Origin: Opimibacter sp041746735
GTDB lineage: Bacteria; Bacteroidota; Bacteroidia; Chitinophagales; Saprospiraceae
Reading direction: 5' to 3'
DNA: 64,000 nt
Assembly (NCBI GenBank): GCA_041746735.1
Contig: JBGTGP010000021.1
Coordinates: 62,001-126,000 of the forward strand
Within the stretch, counting starts at the first letter, position 1; every line of letters begins with the position of its first letter. A program made the position numbers and the translations under genes. Under the pieces are notes generated by a model. The model worked only from the letters and a program-made list of their open reading frames with translations, ran no database searches and was not told the DNA's origin. Below are positions 1 through 8,238 of this stretch, piece by piece.

Positions 1-1169
1 TCGAAGTAGGTGAAGGGAATATAAACTGCATACTCGCCTGGCGTCGATACCACCATCTGGTATTCAACGGATCTGACCTGAATGACTTCGTGGTCTTTCT
101 CCAATACATTGTCCTCCAGGATGCGCGGTTCATAAATCTGAAACGCACTGTCGGCTACCGGCACAGGCAGATCCCACCGTCGAGCATCTCCATTGCCCGT
201 CCATTCCACTCTGATCCGCAAGGCATCATCTGTTGTCATAGTGGGTGGCACGGGAGCCACTTGCATCTGATATTGTCCTACAGCACCTGAGAAGGTTGTC
301 GGAGCGCCACCCGGTAGCGGGTGCACCGTAATAGACAGCGGCTGGGATGCCACCTGAACATCCTGAATCCTCTGCATATTGAAATAGCCAAAGCTGCCCG
401 GAACAGGGGCGTTGATCCCCACGGTCATCACCATGGGATCAATTGTGTAGGTGCCGGACTGATGGGGATACAAGGCCAGGGATTTGATCACTCTGGAAGT
501 ATAGGTGACCCCTTCAATCGTCTCATAGGCAGCTTCCGTACTGATATATGAAATCGGTTGGACAAAAAATTCAGCATAGTCATCTTCGGCAAGCGCTCCT
601 ACGGTCTGGACATTCTCCCTGAACAGGAGTCGATAATCCAGTCGAATCTGCTGGCCCGGATAAAATTTCCCCGGTGCGATTTCTGCTTTTAAGAATACGG
701 GTTTCGACTTCCCTGTCTCCACCCCTGGTTTTGTATCATTCTCAGCCTCCACAACCTCAAGTACAATGGGCCGGGTTGATATCCTTTTTCGTTCGGTTGT
801 AACTGTGGCGGGGCCGATCGTGAACTTGCCGGGCTTGACTGCAAGGAGGGAATAGGACCAGCTTTGACTACGGCTCATAACACCATTGATGAGCGTGGTA
901 CTGGAGGCCATGCTGGGTCCTCCTACCACCCGAAAGGGTTCGAACGAAGGGGGAACAAAATCTGCTCCGCCGGTTTCTCTAAGTTCAAACCGGACTTCTA
1001 CCACTGTGTGTTGCTGAATACGCGTAGCGGAGACCCTGGCTATAAAGAGCCCATCTTGCGCATGCCCCTCAAAAAAAGTAAGCAAAAACACCACCCACCC
1101 CAGAATCAACCGGAGTCTGAAGTTGACTATGGAGGAATCTGCTACGAGTTCAGAACTTTCTCTTCTCAC
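1..1169 (-). CDS. batD: BatD-family protein, main copy (C-terminus beyond window)
   Basis: The frame is open from about 1169 to the left edge with no stop, so the stop codon is outside the window and about 389 codons are visible. It starts with a likely GTG, followed by a hydrophobic signal segment at about residues 19-36 that ends in GHAQ. Next comes the usual BatD N-terminal beta-sandwich, with the pattern pPsFepFrvvgGPs then a polar linker and a SysYsL motif, and then a second sandwich of the same kind. BatD is the large periplasmic or membrane-anchored partner of the VWA proteins BatA and BatB in the Bacteroidota aerotolerance system. The GTG lies 20 nt inside the end of the preceding batD-like gene, which implies translational coupling. 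No ATG lies near the start, so the start is the least certain part. Confidence 0.8.
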   Translation of the reverse strand, partial: MRRESSELVADSSIVNFRLRLILGWVVFLLTFFEGHAQDGLFIARVSATRIQQHTVVEVRFELRETGGADFVPPSFEPFRVVGGPSMASSTTLINGVMSRSQSWSYSLLAVKPGKFTIGPATVTTERKRISTRPIVLEVVEAENDTKPGVETGKSKPVFLKAEIAPGKFYPGQQIRLDYRLLFRENVQTVGALAEDDYAEFFVQPISYISTEAAYETIEGVTYTSRVIKSLALYPHQSGTYTIDPMVMTVGINAPVPGSFGYFNMQRIQDVQVASQPLSITVHPLPGGAPTTFSGAVGQYQMQVAPVPPTMTTDDALRIRVEWTGNGDARRWDLPVPVADSAFQIYEPRILEDNVLEKDHEVIQVRSVEYQMVVSTPGEYAVYIPFTYF

Positions 1170-1590
1170 GTTCAGGTGTTACGGGTGCGGTTTCAATTTT
1201 CTTCTTCTGCACTTGTGGCCGGTCACGATACGCCAAAACTACAACTTCAACAGGCTGAATGGTCAATACCTCACCCTGGATTTCGTAGGTGGTCTCCGGT
1301 ATTTGGATCCGTCCCACCTCTACCGGTCGCAAGCGAAAGGAATACGTCTGACTGGAACTCACTTTGCCGTTGCTGTACATAAAACTGGAGGAGGTGTTGG
1401 GGCCGCTGACAACAGGTAACAATGTAAGGTCGGGCATCTGAAATCGACCTTCACCACCTTCTATGGTGTACTTGATATCTACCCATTCACCAACTGCAAT
1501 AGTATCCGCACTCACGTGCACATTCACCAGAGGCTGGCTATACAGACTATACGTACAGATCAGACCCATGAGAAAAAGCATAAATTTCAT
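1150..1590 (-). CDS. Short stand-alone BatD N-domain protein
   Basis: This 146-residue protein has a signal peptide (about residues 1-18, ending LYSQ) followed by one BatD-type beta-sandwich: a VSADTIAVGEWVDIKY strand pair, a VVSGPNTSSSFMYSNGK loop and the SQTYSFRLRPVEVGRI strand. It ends with a basic tail. A normal BatD has several such domains plus a C-terminal membrane segment, and this protein has only the first. It is not simply a frameshifted start of the next gene, because that gene has its own hydrophobic leader and its own complete first domain. It looks like a partial duplication inside the bat operon, and its 3' end overlaps the next gene by 20 nt. Its role is unknown; binding the same partners as BatD is a reasonable guess. 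Confidence 0.7.
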   Translation of the reverse strand: MKFMLFLMGLICTYSLYSQPLVNVHVSADTIAVGEWVDIKYTIEGGEGRFQMPDLTLLPVVSGPNTSSSFMYSNGKVSSSQTYSFRLRPVEVGRIQIPETTYEIQGEVLTIQPVEVVVLAYRDRPQVQKKKIETAPVTPEREKRKF

Positions 1591-1662
1591 ATCACACAGG
1601 TAGTTGTTTCCATGAAACTAATTCTAAATTTTCTATCCCGCAGGAATTCAGATGGTATCCGA

Positions 1663-2367
1663 TCACCAATCCTTTACAGGAGGTGATTTCCTGGCCTGGG
1701 TTTTCTTTAATTTTTCCTGTACCCGTTGATCTTCTCGCTCTATGGCCTTGAGGATCTCACGTGCTTCCTCCTGGCTGAGTTCTTCCGGGGTCATTTGGTC
1801 ACGGGATTCTGGTGAAGTCTGGGGTTGCGGTGAGGGCTCTTGCTGATCTCCCGTATTCTGCTCCTCTGGGTCCCGCTGTTGGTCCTGGTCCTGCTTGGGG
1901 TCCTGCTTTTGTTGATGCTGTTGCTGTTGTTGCTGCTGTTGTTGTTGCATGGCCAACATCAGATTTTTTTTTGCATCTAAATCGTCAGGCATGAGTTTGA
2001 GTGCCTGTCTGTACGCCTGTATGCTTTTGTCATAAGCCTGGCTTTGAAAATGGGCGTTTCCCAAATTATAATACGCATGAGATTTGAGCTGAATATCGTC
2101 GGTAGTTTCAATAGTTTTTTCATACTCCCGGATCGCTTCGGGTAGCCGGTTCTGATAGTAGATGGAATTGCCCAGGTTGTATGACGTTGCAGGTTTCTCT
2201 TTTTCCTCACGGGCTTTCCGGTAGGCTGTTTCAGCATCTGCGAAACCACCTCGCAGAAATAACTCATCACCAGTCCGCAACCAAGGATAATCCTGCTGGG
2301 CTTGCAGACTCAAGGTCATCAACATCCCTGTCAGGAGCATCAGGGTAAAAGAGAACGAAAAACGCAT
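1663..2367 (-). CDS. batC: BatC-like TPR protein with polyglutamine tract
   Basis: This 234-residue protein has a signal peptide (residues 1-23, ending LQAQ) and three TPR units at about residues 30-140 with the usual YNLGN and A-Y pattern. A run of ten Gln (plus strand 1918-1947) follows, then a Gln/Asp/Pro/Glu-rich linker and a charged C-terminal helix. TPR proteins of this type sit between batB and batD in Bacteroidota and are thought to scaffold the periplasmic Bat complex. Its ATG shares one base with the stop codon of batB, so the genes are translationally coupled. The Gln run is coded by mixed CAG/CAA and is less slippery than a pure repeat. No membrane segment is seen beyond the signal peptide. 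Confidence 0.82.
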   Translation of the reverse strand: MRFSFSFTLMLLTGMLMTLSLQAQQDYPWLRTGDELFLRGGFADAETAYRKAREEKEKPATSYNLGNSIYYQNRLPEAIREYEKTIETTDDIQLKSHAYYNLGNAHFQSQAYDKSIQAYRQALKLMPDDLDAKKNLMLAMQQQQQQQQQQHQQKQDPKQDQDQQRDPEEQNTGDQQEPSPQPQTSPESRDQMTPEELSQEEAREILKAIEREDQRVQEKLKKTQARKSPPVKDW

Positions 2368-3365
2368 CAGATCACATCATGTTTAGAGTTGAACGCGGCC
2401 CATCCCACCAACAGAACAAGCGCTGGTAACAGAAACCACTGATAGTAGCTTTTATGTTCCGAAAAAGAACGTTTTTCCATCCGTTTCCGCTCCATACCGG
2501 ACAGGGCCTGCCGGAGTTCTCCGACGATGGCGGTTTCGCTGGTCAGGTCAAAATAGCGGCCTCCTCCATTGGAGGCCAGGTCTTTCATCAAGTTTCGGTT
2601 GAGTGCCGTCAGGACGGGCTGTCCGGAATCATCCCGTTTCATATCCTTCCGACCATCGATCGCGATGGGAATCGTACCACCGGTCTCTGTCCCCACGCCG
2701 ATCACATACGTCGTCCAACCCCGGGATGCCGCAATGCGTATGGTTTCCGTTGCATCACTGTCATGATCCTCACCGTCGGTGATCAGGACCAAAGCACCGC
2801 CGGACTGCGGTTGGGCATCAGGTTGTTGTTGAAGCACAAGCCGAATAGCTTCGCCAATGGCGGTGCCTTGAGTACCAGCCTGATCCGGATGAGCGGCATG
2901 GATAAAGAGTTGTATCGCGCGCCAATCTGTAGTGAGCGGGCTCTGGATATAGGCATTCCCGGCGAAGAAAATCAACCCCAGACGGTCTGATCTGAAAGCC
3001 GTTGACAATTCGAGCAGCAGTCTTTTAGCCCGTTCCAGCCGACTGGGAGGGACATCTTCAGCCAGCATACTGTTGGAGATGTCCAGTACCAGGTAGATAT
3101 CCGCTGTGGTATTTTCGACCGAAACCGTCTTAAAGCCCCATTGGGGATTGGTGACCGCTATGACCATCAAAATACTAGCCACTAAACCTGCCCACCTCCA
3201 GCGTGGCCGGATATGAAGAAGGTTAGCCATTCGGCTATTGGACGATGCCGTACCCCACCGGAGCCAGTCTTTTCCATTCAGATAGGCTCTCAGGTACCCG
3301 GCACACAACAAGGTGACAGACAGTATGGCTGTCCAAAGGAATTCAGGATGTTCAAATCGAAACAT
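2367..3365 (-). CDS. batB: BatB, VWA-domain membrane protein
   Basis: This 332-residue protein has two N-terminal membrane helices (about residues 10-28 and 55-75), a von Willebrand factor A domain and a C-terminal helix near residues 310-325. The metal-binding MIDAS motif DxSxS is present as DISNS (about residue 94), with the conserved threonine in GTAIG and the aspartate in LITDGEDHD. This membrane topology with a periplasmic VWA domain is typical of BatA/BatB. The neighbours batC and the batD genes follow at once. The batA paralogue is at 9.9 kb, separated from this gene by the tonB module. No promoter was recognised in front of it. Confidence 0.87.
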   Translation of the reverse strand: MFRFEHPEFLWTAILSVTLLCAGYLRAYLNGKDWLRWGTASSNSRMANLLHIRPRWRWAGLVASILMVIAVTNPQWGFKTVSVENTTADIYLVLDISNSMLAEDVPPSRLERAKRLLLELSTAFRSDRLGLIFFAGNAYIQSPLTTDWRAIQLFIHAAHPDQAGTQGTAIGEAIRLVLQQQPDAQPQSGGALVLITDGEDHDSDATETIRIAASRGWTTYVIGVGTETGGTIPIAIDGRKDMKRDDSGQPVLTALNRNLMKDLASNGGGRYFDLTSETAIVGELRQALSGMERKRMEKRSFSEHKSYYQWFLLPALVLLVGWAAFNSKHDVI

Positions 3366-3663
3366 AACCCGATATAAAATGTGTCATGCCTGTATGGTTT
3401 ATACTTGCTGTGTGAACCTGACCGTTATCTGATCAGGTGGATTATATCCGGATCCTATTGGGTTTTCGCAAGATCCCCTTTAGGCATTTTGTCCAAGGCA
3501 AAAGTAATGATCTGTTCACCATGTTCTGACAGATACCACCGCTCTAAACGACAATACGTTGGTGCCGATTATCCAACGACCTGGAAGGATACGATGAGAA
3601 GCTGACCTCCGGACAACTGGTGACTCCAAACTAAAGGGACTTGAAGGCGTGTTCGTAAAATAA

Positions 3664-3678
3664 TTGACAATTTGTCAA
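3664..3678. promoter_or_regulatory. Perfect 15-bp inverted repeat, possible operator
   Basis: Arms TTGACA and TGTCAA with a 3-nt centre lie about 285 bp before exbB and 300 bp before batB. The symmetry is seen directly; the operator role is a guess. Confidence 0.25.
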
Positions 3679-3863
3679 ACCGGCCAATTGTGGACCCACT
3701 GAAGATGGAAATAAGCTTTGTCTGACTATATCTTTGGTTATCATAGGGCAATATGTGACAGAATAGTATTATATAATCAATACAACCGAAGGATCAGATA
3801 TTTTGAGATCATGCCCTGTTTCAAAATTTATATCTTACTGCGGATGCAATTGAAAAATAAAAA

Positions 3864-3871
3864 TATTTTTG
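3864..3871 (+). promoter_or_regulatory. Candidate Bacteroidota -7 box for the exbB operon
   Basis: TATTTTTG matches TAnnTTTG and lies 91 nt before the exbB ATG. No TTTG -33 element is at the expected distance, so support is partial. Confidence 0.35.
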
Positions 3872-3961
3872 CACCCGTGTTTCTCCTCAGGTGAGGTGCA
3901 TGTATGTTATCTTCTCATCATAACAGAGTGTTGTCTACTTAAAACATTAAATCATCCATTT

Positions 3962-4786
3962 ATGAGCAATCCGAATGTCAAAGCTGAAAAAGTTGCCGGC
4001 AGCAGTAAATTCAGTTCCCTCTTTGCTTCCATCCTGATTCCGGTGTCCCTGGTGATCGGTATCCTTGTTTTCAAATTTATCCTGGGTGATCCCAGCAACT
4101 TTGAAAACAACGACCCGGCGGGTCACCCGCATCCCGGAAATTATTTGGGTATGATGTACAAGGGAGGCTTGATGGTACCGGTGTTGATGGCCAATGTGAT
4201 CATTGTGCTTTCGGTAGCCGTAGAGCGTTATATCTCTTTGCGGATTGCCAGTGGTCGCGGGTCTATTCCGGTATTTGTCCGTAAGATTAAAGGAATGCTT
4301 GACCGTAATGATATCCAGGGAGCCATCAAAGAGTGTGATACACAACGTGGTTCGGTCGCCAATGTGATCCGTGAAGGTTTGCACAAGTACAATGACATGT
4401 CTTCAACAACGGGGATGGAGAAGGATCAGAAAGTCCTGGCCATTCAGAAAGAAATCGAGGAGGCCACTTCACTCGAACTCCCGATGCTGGAGAAAAATCT
4501 GGTGATCCTGGCTACGCTTGCGTCAGTTGCGACGCTTTTGGGTCTTTTAGGAACGGTTATGGGGATGATCAAGGCCTTCTCTGCTCTTGCCACTGCCGGA
4601 GCGCCAGATGCTATAGCGTTGTCGACCGGTATTGCCGAAGCGCTCATCAATACTTCGTTGGGTATCGGGGCATCTGCACTGGCCATTATCTTCTACAACA
4701 TTTTCACCACCAAGATTGACGGTTTGACCTACGGTATCGATGAGGCCGGATTTAGTATTGCACAGACGTTTGCTGCGAAACATTAA
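3962..4786 (+). CDS. exbB: ExbB/TolQ-family proton channel protein
   Basis: A 274-residue MotA/TolQ/ExbB channel protein. It has an N-terminal helix (about residues 17-38), a second helix at about 75-95, and the family's conserved paired helices in the C-terminal half, where LATLASVATLLGLLGTVMGMIKAF and the LINTSLGIGASALAIIFYN segment lie. With ExbD it uses the proton motive force to energise TonB. I chose the ATG at 3962, not an upstream start 31 codons earlier, because the upstream part is Cys/His-rich and unlike the family. Two exbD genes and tonB follow in the order usual for Bacteroidota. Confidence 0.93.
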   Translation: MSNPNVKAEKVAGSSKFSSLFASILIPVSLVIGILVFKFILGDPSNFENNDPAGHPHPGNYLGMMYKGGLMVPVLMANVIIVLSVAVERYISLRIASGRGSIPVFVRKIKGMLDRNDIQGAIKECDTQRGSVANVIREGLHKYNDMSSTTGMEKDQKVLAIQKEIEEATSLELPMLEKNLVILATLASVATLLGLLGTVMGMIKAFSALATAGAPDAIALSTGIAEALINTSLGIGASALAIIFYNIFTTKIDGLTYGIDEAGFSIAQTFAAKH

Positions 4787-4814
4787 TTTCTCTCTTACCG
4801 TTATCGTATAAGAT

Positions 4815-5420
4815 ATGCCTAAGGTCAAAATACCAAGGAAGAGTACAGCAATCGACATGACCGCCATGTGCGATGTGGCCTTTCTGTTGCTTACATTCTT
4901 CATTCTGACCACCAAATTCAAACCCCAGGAAATGGTCAACATCGATATCCCGATGTCGACGGCTCAGGTGCCTATTCCGGAGCGGGATATCATGATGTTT
5001 CAGATCGCCCCTGATGGTCGCTTATTCTTTGGCTTGGATGATCAGAATACACGTCTCAAACTTTTGGATCGACTCTCTGCCCAATATCAACTGCCTTTTT
5101 CAGAAAAGCAGAGGAATGCCTTCAGGACGCTTGAGTTTTGGGGCATGGATATTCGGGCACTGCCTGATTTTCTCGACCGGGATCCCAAAGACTGGGCCAA
5201 GATTCAGCAGCCGGGACTCAATATCGATACGACAGGGGGGCAGCAACAGGTAGAGGATCTCATTCTGTTTTCCCGTCAGGAAAATAATGACCTTCGTATT
5301 GCCATCAAAGGCGACAAGACGACCAAGTATAAGGATTTCGATAAGCTGATCCGTGCATTGCAAAACCGGAAGGTCAACAAATTCAACCTGATCACCTCAG
5401 CAAGATCCGCACAAGAATAA
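4815..5420 (+). CDS. exbD: ExbD biopolymer transport protein (first copy)
   Basis: A 201-residue ExbD/TolR-family protein. A short cytoplasmic N-terminus is followed by one membrane helix with the essential proton-carrying aspartate (MTAMCDVAFLLLTFFIL, about residue 20) and then a periplasmic domain. The periplasmic part is longer than in Escherichia ExbD (about 140 residues in total) and carries an extra segment around residues 85-140. It starts 28 nt after exbB. Two different ExbD proteins per TonB system is normal in Bacteroidota. Confidence 0.92.
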   Translation: MPKVKIPRKSTAIDMTAMCDVAFLLLTFFILTTKFKPQEMVNIDIPMSTAQVPIPERDIMMFQIAPDGRLFFGLDDQNTRLKLLDRLSAQYQLPFSEKQRNAFRTLEFWGMDIRALPDFLDRDPKDWAKIQQPGLNIDTTGGQQQVEDLILFSRQENNDLRIAIKGDKTTKYKDFDKLIRALQNRKVNKFNLITSARSAQE

Positions 5421-5453
5421 TTTACAAAAGCGAGTAAAGAAAATTCGTGAGTT

Positions 5454-6029
5454 ATGGCTGAAATGAATACCTCCGGTGGAGGAGGTCATAAAAAAGGCGC
5501 CAAGAAAGTCCGTACCAAAAAGTTGTCTACCCGGGTCGATCTCACGGCCATGGTAGATTTGGCTTTTCTCCTGCTGACCTTTTTCATGCTGGCCACTACG
5601 ATGAACAAACCGAAGACCATGGAGGTCAACAAACCGGCCAAGGAGGATGATATCAAAAAGGAGGAAGAGCCGCCCATCAAAATGTCCAAAACCGCCACAC
5701 TCATGCTTGGCGATAACAACAAAGTGTATTCTTATGTCTCTCCCGATGAGATTGATCCGAATACGGAACTTCAACTGGATAGTCTGGATTACAGCCCCCA
5801 GGGACTCAGATCCTTTATTCAACGCCGCCAAAGTGAGGTACAGGAAATGTGGGGGAACAAAGACGACCTCTTTGTCATGATAAAACCTTTGCCCGGTTCT
5901 ACCGTTAAAAATATAGTGGACGTTCTGGATGAAATGACCATTAGCGATGTCAAGCGATATGCTATTCTGGAGCCCAATGATCCGATTGATTCACTTGTAG
6001 CCATCACGATCGGACAAAGCCGAAAATAA
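5454..6029 (+). CDS. exbD: ExbD biopolymer transport protein (second copy)
   Basis: A 191-residue paralogue of the preceding ExbD. It has a basic Gly/Lys N-terminus, then the membrane helix with the conserved aspartate (LTAMVDLAFLLLTFFML, about residue 33), then a periplasmic domain with a charged, Lys/Glu/Pro-rich linker at about residues 60-75. It is clearly diverged from the first copy outside the helix, which suggests the two form a heteromeric ExbD partner. The gene lies 33 nt after the first exbD and 60 nt before tonB. Confidence 0.92.
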   Translation: MAEMNTSGGGGHKKGAKKVRTKKLSTRVDLTAMVDLAFLLLTFFMLATTMNKPKTMEVNKPAKEDDIKKEEEPPIKMSKTATLMLGDNNKVYSYVSPDEIDPNTELQLDSLDYSPQGLRSFIQRRQSEVQEMWGNKDDLFVMIKPLPGSTVKNIVDVLDEMTISDVKRYAILEPNDPIDSLVAITIGQSRK

Positions 6030-6089
6030 ATTTTATGTAATCCGTCGGGTTTTTGCATCCTTGTATTAACCTGATTAAACGACGTGACC

Positions 6090-6917
6090 ATGGAAAATCA
6101 AAATATGCTCAATCGGTCGATGGATGACATCGTATTTGAAGGACGCAATAAAGCGTATGGCGCCTTTCAACTGCGCAAAGTGTACTCTAAAAACATGTCC
6201 CGGGCCATGATGACCGGAATTTTGTTTTTCCTCTTGGTTATCAGTTCACCTATTATTATCCGGATGGTAAAGGGTATGCTGCCGGCCGCAGAAAAGGAGG
6301 ATTTGACGATGCGGGAAGTCATTTTGGCGGAACCCCCTCCCATCGATCCCAAGAAGCCACCTCCGCCACCTCCACCCAAGGTAGATCCCCCCCCGATCAA
6401 GGACCAGATCAAATTTGTCCCTCCTGTTGTCAAAAAGGATGAAGAGGTTCTGGAAGAGGAACCCCCTCCACCGATGGTTGAGGAGCTTAAAGACAAGGAG
6501 ATCGCCACAGTGACCAAGAAAGGTGAAGAAGGAGGGGTGGATGCCTCCTTACTGGAACCTGAAGCACCTCCGGCGGCTGTTTATGAAGAACCCAAGGAAG
6601 AAGCCCCTTTCTCGTATGTAGAACAGATGCCGTCATTCCCGGACGGTACTGAAGCCATGTACAAATACATCTACGAAAAGATCAAGTATCCAGCCATCGC
6701 CCGCGAAAACGGCATTTCCGGACAGGTCATCATACAGTTTGTCGTTTCCAAGGACGGTGATATTAAAAACGCCACTGTCGTCCGCGGAATCGGAGGCGGT
6801 TGCAATGAGGAAGCACTACGCGTCGTCAATGGTATGCCGAGATGGAAACCCGGTAAGCACAACGGTAGAGCCGTGCCTGTGACGTTTACCCTTCCGATCA
6901 AGTTTGTACTCCAGTAG
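6090..6917 (+). CDS. tonB: Energy transducer TonB
   Basis: A 275-residue TonB. Its N-terminus carries the Bacteroidota signature FEGRNKAYGAFQLRK before a single membrane helix (about residues 38-58). A proline-rich periplasm-spanning segment (residues about 80-130) and a TonB C-terminal domain follow (YPAIARENGISGQVIIQF, then a conserved GCNEEALRVV helix and the MPRWKPGKHNGRAVPV loop). It couples the ExbB/ExbD motor to outer-membrane TonB-dependent receptors. A GTG at 6084 is in frame two codons upstream, but ATG 6090 fits the family better. No receptor gene is in the window, so the substrate cannot be told. Confidence 0.94.
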   Translation: MENQNMLNRSMDDIVFEGRNKAYGAFQLRKVYSKNMSRAMMTGILFFLLVISSPIIIRMVKGMLPAAEKEDLTMREVILAEPPPIDPKKPPPPPPPKVDPPPIKDQIKFVPPVVKKDEEVLEEEPPPPMVEELKDKEIATVTKKGEEGGVDASLLEPEAPPAAVYEEPKEEAPFSYVEQMPSFPDGTEAMYKYIYEKIKYPAIARENGISGQVIIQFVVSKDGDIKNATVVRGIGGGCNEEALRVVNGMPRWKPGKHNGRAVPVTFTLPIKFVLQ

Positions 6918-6920
6918 TAC

Positions 6921-7130
6921 ATGGGCTTTCTAACCCTGCGACAGGCATTCCTGCTGCTACTCGGCCTGGCCTATATCGGCGCTGGTTTGTTTATATATGT
7001 CCGTAAGGTGATGCCTATATCCCCGTGGAATGAAATACTCAGCATGGCCTTTATCGTCTATGGCGGATGGCGAATCAGCCGGGCATTTAAAAACCAACAA
7101 GAAAACCATTCTCAAGAAAATGAGGTCTGA
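6921..7130 (+). CDS. Small two-helix membrane protein
   Basis: A 69-residue protein that starts 4 nt after the tonB stop. Two hydrophobic helices (about residues 8-27 and 37-50) are separated by a short loop with a KVMPISPW motif, and a hydrophilic tail rich in Asn, Gln and Glu follows. I do not recognise a named family. The tight spacing and clear membrane topology support a real gene translated with tonB. It may be an accessory of the ExbB/ExbD/TonB complex, but this rests only on its position. Confidence 0.6.
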   Translation: MGFLTLRQAFLLLLGLAYIGAGLFIYVRKVMPISPWNEILSMAFIVYGGWRISRAFKNQQENHSQENEV

Positions 7131-7171
7131 TCTTCTGAAAGGAATCAGACCTTTAGTTCAAACCACACATT

Positions 7172-7209
7172 TTAATCCCACATTAACGGCCATTAACGTC
7201 CACTTAACG
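7172..7209 (+). promoter_or_regulatory. PHO-box-like array of TTAACG direct repeats
   Basis: TTAATC at 7172 and TTAACG at 7183, 7193 and 7204 give four hexamers spaced 11, 10 and 11 bp, about one helical turn apart. PhoB/PhoP response regulators bind direct hexamer or heptamer repeats with this spacing (TTAACA-type repeats in the PhoP case). The array ends 55 bp before a PstS-like gene, so phosphate control is a good inference. No phoB or phoR gene is in the window. Confidence 0.5.
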
Positions 7210-7264
7210 GAAACCAGATTTCATTCACGTCATTACTATAGCAAATACAACGACCTGATTTAGT

Positions 7265-8182
7265 ATGAAACGGTATAGCGGACATATCCTCTTTCTGATG
7301 CTGATTTGCACGATCGCGTGCAGCAGAAAAGCAGACGATATGGTCGGGCCTACGATCGGCAAGATCAACATCATTGCAGATGAAAGTATGCGGGTGATCG
7401 CCCAGCAGGAAGAAGAGATCTTTGAACGCTTTTATCCCTATACCGATATCTCCATCACGTACATGAATGAGTTTGATCTCATGGAACGATTTCTGGCCGA
7501 CAGCATCCGGGTGATCATGACTACTCGTGCGTTGACCCCGGAAGAAGTTGATTTTTGCAAAGCACGTAAAGCTTTTCCACGCCAGACGGCCTTTGCTACG
7601 GGTGCCATTGCTTTTATCGCGCATCCGGAAACCCCGGATACAACCTATACCTATGAATCGTTGTTAAATATGCTAAACGATCCTGCCTCAGGGAAGCAGT
7701 TTGTCATCGAAAATATAAAATCCGGAATCACCCAGGATATCCTGGACCGGATCAATCGTCAGGATTTCCCTTCCCACTTTTATACATTACCTGCCAAACA
7801 AGAGGTGCTGGACTATGTGCGACAGCACATTCATGCGATCGGGATTATCGACTATAGTGATATCAGTGATTCTGATAGCGCCTTCACCCGGGAGGTACTG
7901 GCCAGCATCCAGCTTCTCGGCATATCCCGGCCCATCGACTCCATTCAGCATGGATTCGTCAAGCCATACCAATATAATCTCCAGGATTGGAAATATCCGT
8001 TTACCCGGGATTTGCATATCATCAGCACTACGGGAAAAAGTGATGTATCCACAGGCTTTGCGTCTTTTATTGCTGGAGAAATCGGTCAAAAAATCATCCT
8101 GAAAGCCGGATTATTGCCTAAATTTCAAACCGAACGAATTATCGAATTTAATCACATCCCCGATATAAAAGTTGTCCAATGA
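7265..8182 (+). CDS. PstS-like phosphate-binding lipoprotein
   Basis: A 305-residue substrate-binding protein of the PstS-like family. It has a lipoprotein signal with Cys19 (CTIAC). The two-lobed fold is marked by INIIADESMRVIAQQEEEIF at the start, ITTRALTPEEVDF in lobe one, and GQKIILKAGLLP near the end, a motif shared by PstS-type binding proteins. No pstC, pstA or pstB is nearby. In Bacteroidota such genes often follow tonB and precede a TPR gene, so the protein may deliver ligand in a TonB-linked or sensing role instead of serving an ABC importer. A PHO-box-like array precedes it. The next gene's longest frame overlaps its stop, but its better start is downstream. Confidence 0.8.
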   Translation: MKRYSGHILFLMLICTIACSRKADDMVGPTIGKINIIADESMRVIAQQEEEIFERFYPYTDISITYMNEFDLMERFLADSIRVIMTTRALTPEEVDFCKARKAFPRQTAFATGAIAFIAHPETPDTTYTYESLLNMLNDPASGKQFVIENIKSGITQDILDRINRQDFPSHFYTLPAKQEVLDYVRQHIHAIGIIDYSDISDSDSAFTREVLASIQLLGISRPIDSIQHGFVKPYQYNLQDWKYPFTRDLHIISTTGKSDVSTGFASFIAGEIGQKIILKAGLLPKFQTERIIEFNHIPDIKVVQ

Positions 8183-8238
8183 ACACTTGGATTAAAAATC
8201 ATGTTGCAATTTTGCAATTGCGTCACTTAAACACCACG

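Larger units (their letters stand above)
3366..3961. other. Gap between divergent batB and exbB
   Basis: About 600 bp separate the two divergent genes. Short open frames here have no recognisable features and I do not call them. It contains an inverted repeat TTGACA-ATT-TGTCAA at 3664-3678 and a candidate -7 box at 3864-3871. This is one of the two junctions where the tonB module sits inside the bat gene cluster. Confidence 0.6.

Noticed and set aside
1150..1169. Frameshift joining the short and long batD genes
   Set aside because: Each has its own hydrophobic leader and first domain, so two overlapping genes explain the data better.
864..1382. A 172-codon plus-strand frame
   Set aside because: Antisense to the two batD genes, whose signal peptides and domains are clear.
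3381..3605. A 74-codon frame between batB and exbB
   Set aside because: No family, signal peptide or neighbour spacing supports it; composition is like non-coding DNA.
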